Below, one piece after another: positions 47,046-59,357 of a stretch of 64,000 bases of DNA. Positions within the stretch are counted from its first letter, which is position 1, and each line of letters starts with the position of its first letter. The stretch is taken from positions 62,001 through 126,000 of the forward strand of contig JBAKBP010000686.1 in the NCBI GenBank assembly GCA_037953745.1. Direction: 5' to 3'. The position numbers were made by a program, and so were the translations under genes. The notes beneath the pieces were generated by a model. The model did no database searches, was not told the origin of the DNA, and worked only from the letters and a program-made list of their open reading frames with translations. This stretch comes from Lithodes maja (taxonomy: Eukaryota; Arthropoda; Malacostraca; Decapoda; Lithodidae).

Positions 47046-48386
47046 GGGTAAAACAGAGTACCATAATTACAATGTGGGGTAAATTTCGCCATAACGGTAC
47101 TAATACAAAATCATCGGCCCATAGCTCTGGACACATTTTTATATATGTAGAAGACAAAAGGCAAAACTGCCTGTAACAAGTGCCCCCCCAAATTGAAATT
47201 TAAATTTAAAATGTGCAAAACAAACAAACAACAACAGGAATGGCACAATATAAAGACAAAAGAACTTACCAAAATCACTGTGGAAATATCAATTTAGTGA
47301 AATAAAAACGCAAAGCCACCACATAGAATGTACATCACTGTATGAGTAGTTCACCTCCTGCCCTTCCCTATCTATCTTGACTTGATTAATTGTCCATCTT
47401 GATCTAATCCTTCTTTTGTGGAACTCAGTGGTCTGGTTAAACTAATAAAAAAAATAAAAAAACACTGTATGAGTAAGTGAATATATTTCCCAAGCAAACT
47501 ACAGAAGTCGCACATATATTCACGTACTGTACAGTACTCTTGTCATATTCAAGGAATTAGTCAATTTGGGAAATTCATGACATTCTAGTAAGTTATGTAT
47601 GTATAAAGAAAGTACAATTCAAGTAAAAATATTCTATTCAAACTAGTTATATTGTATAAGATGATAATGTCGGATATTGAACAATAGTAATTAATATAAT
47701 ATACAAACCGTGAAAGAGCTTAATTCAAGGTACGTTAGAGTCGAGATGTATGGACACACACAGCTTGAAACAGTTTAAGTCATAGGGTGAGGGAAAGACA
47801 AATTGAGGGAGAAAGTTCCAGAGCTTGCATGTTGAGCAGAAGAAAGACTAGGAAAATTGATTCACTCTTGGGTTAGAGACTTGAACAGAATAGGGATGCG
47901 AATGTATTCAAAGACAGATGCCGCCTACTCTCCGTAAGGGAGGAGGAACAATGGAAAATGCAGGATAGAGTATTATAGTTTGGGAGTAACTGCATAGTAG
48001 GACATTGTGGAAAACTAATTGAATAGTGTAAAGTTTTCAGCATATGAGTGGATAAGACAGTTGAGAAGATAATTAATGAATATTTGAAAAAGAGCTGGAG
48101 ACAGGACAGAACCCTGAGGAACACCAGAGTTGATAGGTTGAGGAAGTGAACGATGACTGTCCACAACCACAGCTATGGAACGGCCAGAAAGGAAATTTGA
48201 GATAATGACACAGATAGAGCAACCGAAGGAGAGTAATTTAGAAATTAGAGATTTGTGCCAGACTGTATCGAAGGCTTTTAAATGGCGCAATAGAAAAGGC
48301 CTCACCTAAGTTCTATGGATGGGATTTGATGGCGTTTTTTATTGAGCAAAAACCACCGTTCGCGTCGAAATTACTCCGTTTTGCCC
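47046..48386. mobile_element. second TA-flanked element with GGGTAAAAC... ends
   Basis: Flanked by TA at 47044-47045 and 48387-48388. The ends GGGTAAAACAGAGTA and CTCCGTTTTGCCC are imperfect inverted repeats related to those of 38659-42955. Inside are a fragment of repeat B (47180-47640), the tail of repeat C (47350-47460) and an RT fragment. Confidence 0.7.
47750..48305 (-). pseudogene. decayed LINE RT fragment (family A relative)
   Basis: Minus strand: KAFDTVWHKSLISKLLSFG, NSGVPQGSVLSPALFQIFIN and HSYAENFTLFN, where YAEN replaces the catalytic YADD. Stops follow. Confidence 0.85.
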
Positions 48387-48389
48387 TAC

Positions 48390-49243
48390 ATTACAAACTA
48401 ATAATTTGTGTATTTATGCTAAATATGGAAGTTTACAGTAAAAACTACGTCGCCGTAGTGAATATATAGTAATAATTTGAGCATTTTACCAGAGCGAGTG
48501 TAATATTCTGTGATGTAAATGGTGCATCTTGTATCAATGTGACTGTACCTTATGGCAAATATATTAGTTGTTTTAAGTACTCAATTACATTTCTGGAAAG
48601 TAAATGATAAAGATGTTTTATGGCTAAGGAAAAATAAATGTTGGATTTAAGCTGACATACAGTAAAAGTGAAAAGAAGTAAATAGACTTTTTATGAGACA
48701 ACCATCAGCCCCTTTAGTTAGAAGATGTTTTGTATACTTCATACCAGCTACTACCAGATGATGATATTATGCAGATTCATTGATAAGGCTCCCTCAGAGT
48801 CACTAGGTTCAGGATACATAACTTGAACCATTGATATCAACATTGTATTCTCAAGCTGAATATAATGGTCTGAGTAATATGGCTAGAATAAAGATAAAGT
48901 GGTGTCCTTTGATTGATATGAGGCTGGCTGCTAGGCTGTCTAGAATTTCACTTGTGATTCTTTTAATCAATAATAGGCTAATTTGTTCATGCTACCACCA
49001 GATAATTGTAGCCAACCAAGGAAGGACCTCTACGAACCAAAGGGGTAACAAGTGTACTGTATATTCCACTAGTCTTTACCATGATAGCCTTTAATGCTAT
49101 ATTCTTATGCTGAAAATGTCAAAGAATAATTAGAATATGATTATAGTTTGTAATTTAAAATAAAAAAACACTTGATATTGGTTGTATTTATAGTGGAAGG
49201 TACTTAATGTGAGAAATATATGCTTGTTTTCTCTGTATAAAAT
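48390..49243. other. no gene seen
   Basis: AT-rich. No exon-like frame or repeat end could be supported. Confidence 0.45.
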
Positions 49244-49430
49244 AATAATACTGTAGTAATCATAATAATCTGGTCTTTTGTTTCTCGAAAGCGCCAATTC
49301 TTCCAGAGGAATTAACTTGCGCTCGGAATGTATTACACCACAATTAGGAGAAATTTAATGTGGTGGTGTTTATATAGTACAGTACAATATAAGCTGCAAT
49401 CATGGAAATGGCACCAGCTGAAGCCAGTAA
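49244..49430 (-). pseudogene. old CR1/L2-like LINE (family D relative), 3' part, left of the I-like LINE
   Basis: TTTCTCGAAAGCGCCAATTC and GCGCTCGGAA correspond to the 3' end seen at 38700-38770. It continues at 57119-57495 on the far side of the inserted LINE. Confidence 0.75.
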
Positions 49431-50241
49431 CCCCGCCGTTGGGGGGCCACCTTGTCGTGGTGGCGGGGCTCGAAGCGGGGTCGCTGTCATCCACTCTTCG
49501 GAGCAGGGATTACAGCGGCGTCGTGGACGAAGTACCCCCCCGTCGTCTTTGGGATAAGCGGAACCTTCCGGTGACGGCGTTTTTCTGGTTCCCGATTTTG
49601 ACCTCGCTTTGCGGAGGGTTTCCTCCTCCTTTTTCACTAAATTGTGCCGGCTAGGCTCTAGACGCCTTCCCTCGCTGAGTGGGGAGTTCTGACTCCTACC
49701 CGTTTACAGGGGCAGTGACAGCTAGCTCACTGCACGTGGGGGTTGGTACCGGGGGCGGCGGCGCGGTCGCCCGTGCTGTCGCTCCATGGACCGCCCATCA
49801 GTGAGGCCCGGTCTCGGTTTCCGGGGGTCCGGTCTACCTTCCTGGTGGGTTTCCTGGCTTCTGTCCGGCTGCCCTCCATTACGTACAGATTGGGGATGTT
49901 TGCAATTCATTTTGCCCTCAGTCCCAGTATAGCGGTTTTGCCTAAGCTAGGCCTCTCTGTACGTAGTGGTGCTATCCCCCCTTGTCTAGGGGGGTAGGGT
50001 ATGGGGATGAACCCCCTAGGTCCTGCCCCTGTTTGTGCCGTCGGTGTGGGGGTCGGAGCTTCCTGCCTCGCGACGGGGGCTCTGTTAGCTCTTCTGGTAC
50101 GCTCTTTATTTTTGCTTTGTTTCTGTTTTTCTTTTCTTTTTCTTTCTTTTTCTTCCCCTTTCTTCCCCTTGGTTAGTTTTTCTTTCCTTTTTCGTTTTCC
50201 GACAAACCGAAATTAGAATAGTAAAAACAACTTGGGTCATC

Positions 50242-52469
50242 ATGGTCCATCCATACAACCCCACTACCCCGGACCAAGCTAAGGCGCACCCTGTCCCCGT
50301 CCCACGCGATCTCACGGACTCTCCACCTGACCTTTCTCAACTCTCTGGGGCTTCCGCCCTAGACGCATCCGTACCTACTCGTACCGTACCAGCTCAAACC
50401 TCTGACTCTCTCCTCATTGACCGCTCTCCGGCGCCTTCCTCGGCTTCGACTTTGGTAGATGTGGAGTGTGTCACCTCTCTTTCCGATTCTTCATTAGTTC
50501 AGCCTGCTCTTTCTTCTACAGCTTCCTCTTCCATATCCCTCCCCGCTCCGCCAGTTTCGCCCTCTTCTCTTCCGTCGTTTGCTATCCCTTCTACTGCATC
50601 TGCCACTCTTCCTTCCTCCATTGCTTCCTCATCTCACATCGTCACTTTCGAACCATATTCTCCTTCTTTTTCTTCTTCTTCAGTTCCTTCGCCTTCGGTT
50701 CCATCTACTTCAGTTTCTTCTTCTGCTCGCCCTGGTTTTCTATTCTTCCTCTCTCCGATCTCTTTGCCCCTGCCGATTTTGTTAAATTCTTTTCTATCCC
50801 CGCCTCAGCCCCTCTTGCCGGAGATGACCTTCTGTTCCACCTCAGTCTCCTTCAGAGGGTGGGCAAGGATGTCACTTTCCACTCTCGTCATGATCATTCC
50901 CGTCTAGTTACAGTGCAAAACGAGAGTCAGGCTGCTGCTATGGCGGCCTTTGCAGATCCCAACGGTACTCCCATCCCTGCTTTTAAAGACCAAAGAATGA
51001 ACTCGTGCACAGGTACTGTCCTGATCCCTTCTTATATCCAACTCGGTGATCGGGACTTCAAAGATTGTGCCGACCTTATTGGGAAGGCCGTTGTTGCTCA
51101 AGACCATGTTGTAATTAATGTTGTCTGTTACACCATCCAACCTCGCCACAATCGCCGCTATCCCTCTAATATCGCTAAAATAACGTTCGATGGTAATATT
51201 CTCCCTTCTCACGTTATTGTCGGTGGTACTCGCATCGACGTCTTAGAATCCCTTCCCCGCCCTCAGCAGTGCAGGGGTTGCTGGCGTTTTGGCCATCCCG
51301 TGAAATACTGTCGCTCTCTCAACCCCGACTATCCTACATGCCCGTACTGTGCGCAACCTGGCCATATTGCTGGTGCATGCCCGTCTACGACCCCCTGCTG
51401 CCTCAACTGTAAAGCCTCCCATCCTGCCTATTCCCATGATTGCCCCGTTTACAAATTTGAATCTGAAGTTACAATTCTTAAAGCAAAACAAGGCCTTACT
51501 CACTCTGCTGCCCGTAAGGAAGCTCTTCGCCTGGGCTTCTCACCTCGTCCGATTTCTGCACTTATCTCTCACCCTCCCGTCTCTTCTTCCACTCCCTCCG
51601 TTCCGCTTCCCTTGTCCTCGTCCTCCTCTTCCTCTCCTTCCTCTGTTCCGCTCTCTGTCCCTTCTTCCCTTACTTCTACGCCTTCGGTTTCTTCTGTCTC
51701 CACTCCTCCTTTTACTGTCTCTTCGTCTTCTATCCCTTTGTCTAACTCTTTCTCTGTGCTTGACTCTTCTACTCCTACTTCCGTTTCCTCTCCTTCCACT
51801 TCCTCTCCTCGCCCTCGCCCCTCTTCTTCTGGTTTGGCTCAACGCCCCACCCGCCAGCGGTCCCATCCCAAGCCTTCCTCTCGTTCTCCTCCTCCCTTGT
51901 CTCGTGGTTCCCTTTCCTTCCGGTCTCCTGTCTCTACCAAACGGATTTCCAAAATTCCTTCCCGTACCTCCCGTTCTCCCTCTCCCCACTCCTCTTCTAA
52001 ACGCAGGGACTTCCACCGTACTGTCCGGAGTCCGAGTCCCGGTGAGAAGAAGAAAAAGAGGTTGCCTCCTTCCTCCACCCCTCCTTCCTCCTCCTCTCTA
52101 TCTCTTTCTTCTTCTTCCTGCCTTCGCCCTCCCTCTGTCTTAAACATGTCCTTTGAGTCCATTCCCAAGATACGAGCCTTTCTCGATTCTTCTCGTCCCC
52201 CGCCTCTTACCGTTTCAGCTGACATTCATCCCGTCCCCTCTACACTGCCCCTTACCCCTCAACCGCCTCCTCCTTCCCCTGTCCCCCCCTCTTCCGTCTC
52301 TACCCCTTCCCAACCTTCTTCTCTTCCTTCTGTCTCTCTTTCGTCCTCTGCCCTTCCCTCCTCTCACTCTGGCCCTCCTCTTTCTTCTTCTCTTTCGCTG
52401 TCAAGCCTCCCTATGCCCCCCGGTTTTCGGTCCTCCCCTCTGCCTCCTTCTCTTCTGTCTCCCCGTTAA
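50242..52469 (+). pseudogene. I-like LINE ORF1 (gag-like), one frameshift
   Basis: This is an RNA-binding protein of the element. MVHPYNPTTPDQ opens a Ser/Pro-rich N-terminus. A one-base slip near 50736 moves to the frame that runs to 52469. It has a central RRM-like part (FADPNGTPIPAFKDQRM...) and three zinc knuckles: CRGCWRFGHPVKYC, CPYCAQPGHIAGAC and CLNCKASHPAYSHDC. A long Ser/Pro/Arg-rich tail follows. The slip lies in a GTTTTC run, so it may be an assembly error. Confidence 0.88.
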
Positions 52470-52854
52470 CCCATCCACCTCTTCATTCTTGTACATAAGT
52501 GTGTATTTTTCCCTTTATCATTATTTGTATTTATCTGTCTCCCCGTTCGCCCATCCGACTTTTCATTGTTGTGCATAAGTGTGTCTTCTTCCCTTTCTTT
52601 TTTTGTTGGCTTTTGCCTCCTTTTAATTCTCCACATTATTCTCATTCACCTTTTCTTAGTTGTACATAAGTGTGTGTGTTTTACCTTTATTGTCATTTGT
52701 GTATATTTCTTTCCTTCTATGTGTGTCCTTCCTCTTTTTCTGTGCGTTCTTATTTTCGGTGGCTTTTGCCTCCTTTTATGGTTTTCTTTTGTCTGTTTTC
52801 GTTGTTTTTTCGTCCTTTGTCTCCTCTTAGTTTCTTTTTTCTTTTTCTTTAATT

Positions 52855-55800
52855 ATGTCCATTTTGCAGTGGAATCTTCGTAGTCTTAATGCTCAAAGGA
52901 TTGACTTACGTTTTCTTCTTTCTCTTCACTCCCCTAAGGTCGTTTGTCTTCAGGAGACTCGTCTTTTCTCTCCTCCTGTTCCCTTTCCTCATTACTCTTT
53001 TTATAGTTCTCCCCACTCTCTCCATGATACTTGTCTTCTTATTCATCGTTCTATCCCTTTTGAAGAGCTGTCCTTTTCTACTCATTTCCCTTGCACCTTT
53101 GCTAGAGTGTATCTTGACCGCTGGTTAACAGTGGTTTCTGTGTATTTGTCGCCTTCTCTTCCCATCGATTTTACCGAATTCTCCGGGATTTTATCTAAGT
53201 TGCCCACTCCATTCTTAGTCCTTGGTGATTTTAATGGTCGGCACACCTTGTGGGGTGACAATGTTATTTCACCCCGGGGTCGTCGGCTTGAACCTTTTCT
53301 CTCGGCCCGTAATCTTTTTATCCTTAATTCTGGTGCTCCTACTCATTTTGATGCTCGGACTCGTACGTTTTCCTGTATCGATCTTTCCCTGTGTTCCCCT
53401 TCAGTTTCCCTTGATTTTCATTGGTCAGTTCTCGAGAATTCTCACAATTCCGACCATTTTCCCATTCTCCTTTCTCTGACTACCTACTCTCCTACTCCTA
53501 ACTCCCCTCGTTGGTGCTTCCAGCGGGCGGACTGGTCTTCTTTCGCTTCCCTTACTGTTCCTTCTTTGCTTCCTCCTCCTTTCTCATCGGTCCGTGTCAT
53601 GCTCTCGTTTTTTCTGGATCTGGTTTTCGGTGCTGCTTTGACGTCCATTCCCCGGACGTCTCGCCCTTTCTCGTCTAAATGCGTCCCTTGGTGGTCTCCT
53701 GAGTGTTCCAGGGCCCTCCGGGTTAAACGGGCGGCTTGGAAAAGTTTTCGCCGTAAGCGTCTCACCCCTGCTTCTCAGGAGTCATTTTTTCTCTTTCGCC
53801 GTGCATCTGCTCTTTTCCGTCGTACTACCAAAGCCGTTAAACGCCGGAGTTGGGAGTCCTATGTTTCTTCTATTACGTCTCGCACTCCTGTCGCTTCAGT
53901 TTGGAAACGTCTTCGTAAGATCTCTGGTAAACATCTTCCCTTCCGTGCTCCAGTCCTCCGCATTGATGGTGTTTCTGTGGCAGACTCCGAAACAATTGCT
54001 AATCGATTGGGCTCGTACTTTAGCTCAGTTAGCAGTGGTTCTCACCTCTCTGCTGAGTTTCACTCGCTTAAAGTCGTTGCGGAAAGTACTCCAATTACTT
54101 TTAGTCTTTCCTCTGACGAATCCTATAATGCTCCTTTTTCCTCAACTGAGTTACGCACCGCTCTCCGTGCCTGTAAGAACACTTCTGAGGGTCCTGATGG
54201 TATCCATTATCTCATGCTCAAACATCTTTCCTCGCAAGCTCTGGTCTTCTTGTTAGCTCTCTATAACAAGATTTGGTCTTCTGGTGTTTTCCCTCCCTCT
54301 TGGAGTACTGCCCTGACCATACCTTTTCTTAAACCTGGCAAGTCTGGGTTCTCCCCACAGGACTATTGCCCTATTGTCCTTACCAGTTGCCTGTGTAAAC
54401 TCTTTGAACGTATGATTAACGCTCGTCTCATGTGGATTCTTGAGTCGCGCCATTTGTTATCTTCTTCCCAGTTCGGGTTCAGACGTGCTCGTAGTACGCT
54501 TGACCCCCTCATTCGCTTGGAATCTTATATCAGGACAGCTTTTGCTCGTCGTCAAACTGTCATTGCTGTTTTTTTCGATCTCGAAAAAGCCTATGATTCT
54601 ACCTGGAAGTACCACATTTTGCGTCAGCTCCGTTCTTGTGGCATTTACGGTAATCTAGGAGTCTTTATTCAGAATTTTCTTTCTTCTCGGTCCTTTCGTG
54701 TCAGAGTCGCTTCCCACTTATCTCGTCTTTACCCTCAGTTGGAAGGTGTCCCTCAGGGTTGTGTCCTGAGTACCGTCCTTTTTCTCATTGCTATCAACGG
54801 TATCGTGTCTTCTCTTCCTGTCGGGGTTCGGTCTTCCTTGTATGTCGACGACTTTGCGATTTACGCAGCCGACTCAGATATTGCTGCTTTACGTCTTCTT
54901 ATCCAATCCGCTATTCTGGCTGTTTCTTCATGGGCAACCCGCCACGGGTTCCGTTTTTCCACCTCCAAATCCTGCACGATGTCCTTTACTCGTTGCCATT
55001 CTATTCCTCATCCTCCTCTTACTCTTTATGGTACTGCCCTCCCTTATCGTTCCTCTACTACTTTTTTGGGTCTTACTTTTGATTCTCGTCTTAATTGGTC
55101 CGCTCATGTTTCTTCTCTCAAGGTTGCTGCCTTACTCCGCCTCCGCCTTCTTCAGTCCTTGTCCCACCTCACTTGGGGTGCTGATCGAGCGCTACTTCTT
55201 CGGCTTCATACGGTTCTTGTCCTCTCTAAGTTGGATTATGGCTGTCAAGTTTACTCTTCAGCCTCTGATTCTGTTCTCCATGCTCTTGATTCTGTTCATC
55301 ACTCTGGTCTTCGTCTTGCCCTTGGTGCTTTTCGTTCCTCTCCTGTTGAAAGCCTCTATGCTGAGTCTGGTTTCCCTTCTCTTTATCGCCGTCGGGCTCT
55401 CCTGTCCCTTCGTTCTTACGCTCGCCTTCAACAATTCCCATCTTCATATCTTTCCCTTCCCCCTTCGGTCGTTGCTACTTTTTCGTCTCCCCCCCCGTCT
55501 TGGTTCTCCGTTTTCTGTCCGCATGCTCTCGCTGCTCGCATCGTGCTCTTTCCCTGTTTCTAACGTCCTCCCTTTCCGCTTTTGCTCTTTTCCCCCCTGG
55601 CTTTTCCCTCGTCCTTCGGTTTGCCCTTCCATCCTCCCTTGTTCCAAGTCCTCTACTTCTCCCCTCGTTATTCGGTCTCGTTTCTTAGATCACCTCTCTC
55701 TTCACGCTACAAGCACTCCTGTGTTTACTGATGGCTCCAAGACGTCGGTAGGCGTGGGGTTTGCCGTCCTTTTTCCCACTTGCTCGTATCAATATTCTTT

Positions 55801-56546
55801 ACCTCCCGTTGCCAGTATTTTAACTGCTGAACTTTATGCTATTTTTATTGCCCTCCGTTTTATGTGTTCCTTCCCCTCCTCGTCCTTTACTTTGTTCTCT
55901 GATTCTCTCAGTGCTCTACTTATCTTACAGTCCTCCCCTGCTCTACACCCTTTAGTTCTTTCCATTCAGGAATGGCTTTTCCGCCTTTCCGTCCGCAAAA
56001 AGCTTGTACGTTTTTGCTGGGTTCCCAGTCACGTTGGCGTTTGCGGTAATGAGCGGGTTGATTGCCTTGCTCGTTCTGCTGCCGTGCGGGGTACCCGCTC
56101 CTCACTTGCTGTCCCGGCCTCTGATTTCTTCCCTGCCTTGTCCAGGTTTCTTTGGTCGAGGTGGCAGACTCAGTGGTCCGCTATCCGTTAATAAACTTCG
56201 TTCTGTCAAACCGTCCGTTTCTGGGTGGTCTGATCCCTCCCACCGTAATCGCCGATGGGAGACGGCTTTGGCCCGTCTCCGCATTGGCCACACCAGACTT
56301 ACCCATTCGTTTTTAATGTCCCGTTCTCCTCCGACTCTTTGCTCGCGCTGTACCGTTCAGCTTTCTGTCTCCCATCTTTTCCTCGATTGCCCCTTATTTT
56401 CCGTTGCCCGCACGCGTTTCTTCCCTTTTCTGGCTTTCCTCCGCCGGCCGCCATGTCTTGCAGATTTTCTTTCTGAATCTCCCTCGTTTTCTATCTCCCG
56501 TATTATGTCCTTCCTTCATCATGTTCGAGTTCTCGATGATATTTAG
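52855..56546 (+). pseudogene. I-like LINE ORF2: endonuclease, reverse transcriptase, RNase H, zinc motif; two frameshifts
   Basis: From ATG 52855 the endonuclease shows LQWNLRSL, CLQETRL, LGDFNGRHTLWGD, CIDLSL and NSDHFPILLS, all catalytic blocks. The RT shows GPDGIHYLMLKHL, FLKPGKSGFSPQDYCPIVL, FGFRRARSTLDPL, VFFDLEKAYDSTW, GVPQGCVLSTVLF and the YVDD box. The first frame stops at 55563. Moving one base, the RNase H domain is read at ~55560-56190 (FTDGSKTSVGVGF, AELYAIF, FSDSLSALL, WVPSHVGVCGNERVD), with its D-E-D-D residues. A second shift at about 56190 gives the tail with CSRC...HLFLDC, ending DDI at 56546. Confidence 0.92.
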
Positions 56547-56613
56547 TTAACTTCCTTCCCGTCTTTACCTATTTCGTGCCATATGGCCTTTGTCGCCTGG
56601 TGCGTTGACTTCA

Positions 56614-57101
56614 TTAACCCTCCAGCCCCGGTTATGTATTATATATATATTCCTCGAAACCCGGGTGTTTTGGCCGAAAAACGTCTAGGCTAGGCTACCG
56701 TATATTCGTTAATCAGACTGCTTCCCGCATTCCCGCGCATCCCCAAGCGTAGCTGTGTTATTTACCTGTAAAATGGCATTAAGTAGAGCTCTCTAAGTCA
56801 ACTGGGTGAGCTGTGATGATGATTTCATTGGAGATAACTTTATGGCCAAACCAGCCACTTTACACCACTTTTCGATACTGAACAACAACATACAGGCACA
56901 CAAGAACAAGCGACGCTCTCCTTCTTGTGGCCGGAGATGCGGAGCGTCGGTCCAGCCGGCTGTTGTTTACATGCGTCGGACCGACGCCTCGCACAGCAAG
57001 CTCACAGGCTGTGACGTCATGGGTGCATAAGAGGCCTTCCGGGTACCTGTTACATGCTTTTTTATGGGCGTACAAGAGGTCATCCGGGAACCGAGGGTTA
57101 A
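56614..57101 (-). mobile_element. ~490-bp TTAA MITE, family 1, copy 3, in the 3' UTR of the I-like LINE
   Basis: Bounded by TTAA at 56614-56617 and 57098-57101, inverted relative to the other two copies. It sits ~5 bp from the end of the LINE, so it is younger than that LINE. Confidence 0.93.
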
Positions 57102-57118
57102 TGTAATGAAGCCAGTAA

Positions 57119-57495
57119 TAATTTGTCACTGTGCCACTCGCAAAATCATAACTTTTCTTGACGAGAAAGATCTTGCGCTGTCCCATAAAAGAGTCGACAG
57201 AATTCATCTATTTCATTGATATTATTGATATTTCATTGATATTATTCAATTGGTTATACAACCTAGGAGCCACATAAACAAAGAACCGATCAGAGAAAGA
57301 GGACTGTTGGATGGCTCCCGGCTCCTCAAGATGCAAAGGATCCTCATCACTTTGCAGGATCATACCCAGGTGTGCCAATGGATGTTTAAACAGTTCAGCA
57401 AGGTACTCATGTTAACCAAACTTAAAAGCCTTCTAGGTCATTAAGCACAGTTTAAATTCTATCCTAGTTTTAATCGGCAGCCAGTGCAACTCTAT
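57119..57495 (-). pseudogene. old CR1/L2-like LINE (family D relative), RT part, right of the I-like LINE
   Basis: Minus-strand similarity to 38870-39230 (CAGCCAGTGCA, AAACACAACTTAAATTCTAT-like, GCCACATAAACAAAGAA-like strings) with many changes. Together with 49244-49430 it forms one element split by the I-like LINE. Confidence 0.75.
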
Positions 57496-57497
57496 TC

Positions 57498-58160
57498 CCC
57501 CTGGTAATACTCTCCTTGTCGCGGTTGGGTGGTTTCGGGGCCGGCAACTGGAGTTTGATGGGTGATGGTTATGGTAATTTCCCTTTCTCTCCCCTCGAGC
57601 TTTCGTTGTCTGCTTGACTAATATTGAGCAGTTTTTCTTTCCTCTTTCTGGGTTTTTCCCCTTCTATTCTTATTCTGTCCCATTCGGTTGTCCTCGGTAA
57701 ACCTATTTCAAATGCCTCCCTAGCCTGGTTAGGTATTAGGCTCCTGACCTGATTTGTCTCTTCGATCGCTGCTGCGACAGAGCTGACTCGATTCCCCTCA
57801 GTAGTGCATTTTTATTTTGCATCTTGCTGTGATTTTTTTCTACCTTCGACCTAATCTCTCATTCTTCGCCCTGATCACTTCTTGGTTGGTGTTGCGGTGT
57901 ACCAGTTCTTGCCTCATCCTTCGGCCCTGCCCTATAAGAGCTCTGCTGTGGAGCTCATGTGGTCCGGCTGAACTGGTGAAATGACGAGAAATGTTTGCGT
58001 GTCTTCACCTTCCTCGATTTTTCCCATCCTGCCCTTCCCTATCTATCTTGACTTGTTTGGTTATATATCTTGATCGAATCCTTCGGGTCAGCCCTGTGAG
58101 AGTTCTTTTGTGGAGCTCAGTGGTCCGGTTAAACTACTATTTAAAAAACAAAACAAAAAA
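57498..58160 (+). repeat. dispersed repeat C, copy 2
   Basis: Matches 32598-33256 and ends in an A-rich tail. Confidence 0.8.
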
Positions 58161-58185
58161 GTACAACTCTATAAGATATAGAATA

Positions 58186-58487
58186 CAGTAAAAGTCCTGT
58201 AATCCGGAAGGCAGGGGACTGCGGGACTTCCGGATTAGCAGATTTTCCGAGGTATCAGATTTATACATAAAAATGGCTCTAAAACTCGTACAAATTAATA
58301 ATTAATTAAAATAGAGGCAGTGCGGTGAAGTTCCGGTGGTGTAGAGGTGTAAATCCAAAACACTCGATTAATTGACTTAAGATAGACATGAATCTTATTT
58401 TATAATCTTATTTTGGGGGAAAAATAATATATTTTTGGGGAAAAAACCTTCCGAGGTATCAGCCTCCGGATTAGCGGACTTTCACTG
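58186..58487. mobile_element. 302-bp TA-flanked pogo/Tigger-like MITE
   Basis: Flanked by TA at 58184-58185 and 58488-58489; ends CAGTAAAAGTCCTGTAATCC and GGATTAGCGGACTTTCACTG. It shares its ends with 13670-15194. Confidence 0.92.
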
Positions 58488-58589
58488 TAGTAGGGTTTCA
58501 CGGTGGAAGACTAAATTATAGGTTTGGGCCCTGAAGGGATCAATGAAAACCTAATATTTAGTAGAGGCTCCGGAATCAATGACACACTG

Positions 58590-58870
58590 CCAATAATCAT
58601 ACTTGGCACCATTAGGAGTATCAGTAAAGTGATGCACACGAGACGACTTGGTTGGTTTGGACACATGGAGAGAATGGATGAAGAAATGCCTGACTGTGAG
58701 TGTGAGGGGAGCTGCGCATAGGGGTAGACCTAGAAAGACGTGGGATCAGGTACTCCAGTCCGATCTCAAAATATAGAATTTGATAACACAGGCAGCCCAT
58801 GACCGGGTCGCCTGGAATGCCGCCATGTAGGCCGTAAGACTGTAACCACACTCTCTGTGGACGAAAGTCT
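58590..58870 (+). pseudogene. LINE RT C-terminal fragment (RTE/CR1-like)
   Basis: RRLGWFGHMERMDEEMP, then after a frame change RGRPRKTWDQVLQSDLK, the usual end of such RTs. It matches 13200-13345 in reverse. Confidence 0.8.
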
Positions 58871-59297
58871 TTAACCCCTTGAGTACCAGCGACGCACGTT
58901 ATGTCACCTATGTATGTAACGCTAAACCCCAGCGATGCAATGGTTGTGTTCGCGTTAATTACTCTTGTCTTATGGCATCTAGAGGGTTCAGATTTGTATG
59001 GGAACTACTTTAGGAACCCACGGAACAGTACCGATGGTTGGCAACCCTCCAAGTCCAGTCGCGTGCATGTGGGCGCGCGCGGGAGTAATTTTCCAGTATA
59101 TTGCCTACCCGTAACCTCATGTTAATTGCGACTTTCCGCCGCCCCTCAGAACCCGTAAATGACGTAGGTGAGCGTTTTTTTTTTTTTTTTTTTTCCTTCA
59201 TTACCTTATCCCATGTGTTTTCAGGGGGAAAAAAATTACAAGTGGCTGGTCCTGGAGTGAACATTTATATTAAATCGCTTGGGGTCCACCGGGTTAA
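58871..59297. mobile_element. 427-bp TTAA MITE, family 6, copy 1
   Basis: Bounded by TTAA at 58871-58874 and 59294-59297; ends TTAACCCCTTGAGTACCAGC and GGGGTCCACCGGGTTAA. It shares TCAGATTTGTATGGGAACT and CCGATGGTTG with 59942-60364. Confidence 0.82.
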
Positions 59298-59357
59298 TCC
59301 TTTCACTGCGATTGCCGAACAGGTACGTCCTGGAAATATCCTGCAATATAAAGACCA

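Larger units (their letters stand above)
49431..57106 (+). mobile_element. near full-length I-like LINE (~7.2 kb plus a 488-bp MITE), 12-bp target duplication
   Basis: The 12-bp TGAAGCCAGTAA lies at 49419-49430 and again at 57107-57118. The order is a GC-rich 5' UTR (49431-50241), ORF1, a T-rich spacer (52470-52854), ORF2 with endonuclease, RT and RNase H, and a short 3' UTR ending ATTAATGTAA. An RNase H after the RT places it in the I/R1/LOA group rather than Jockey proper. Confidence 0.93.
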
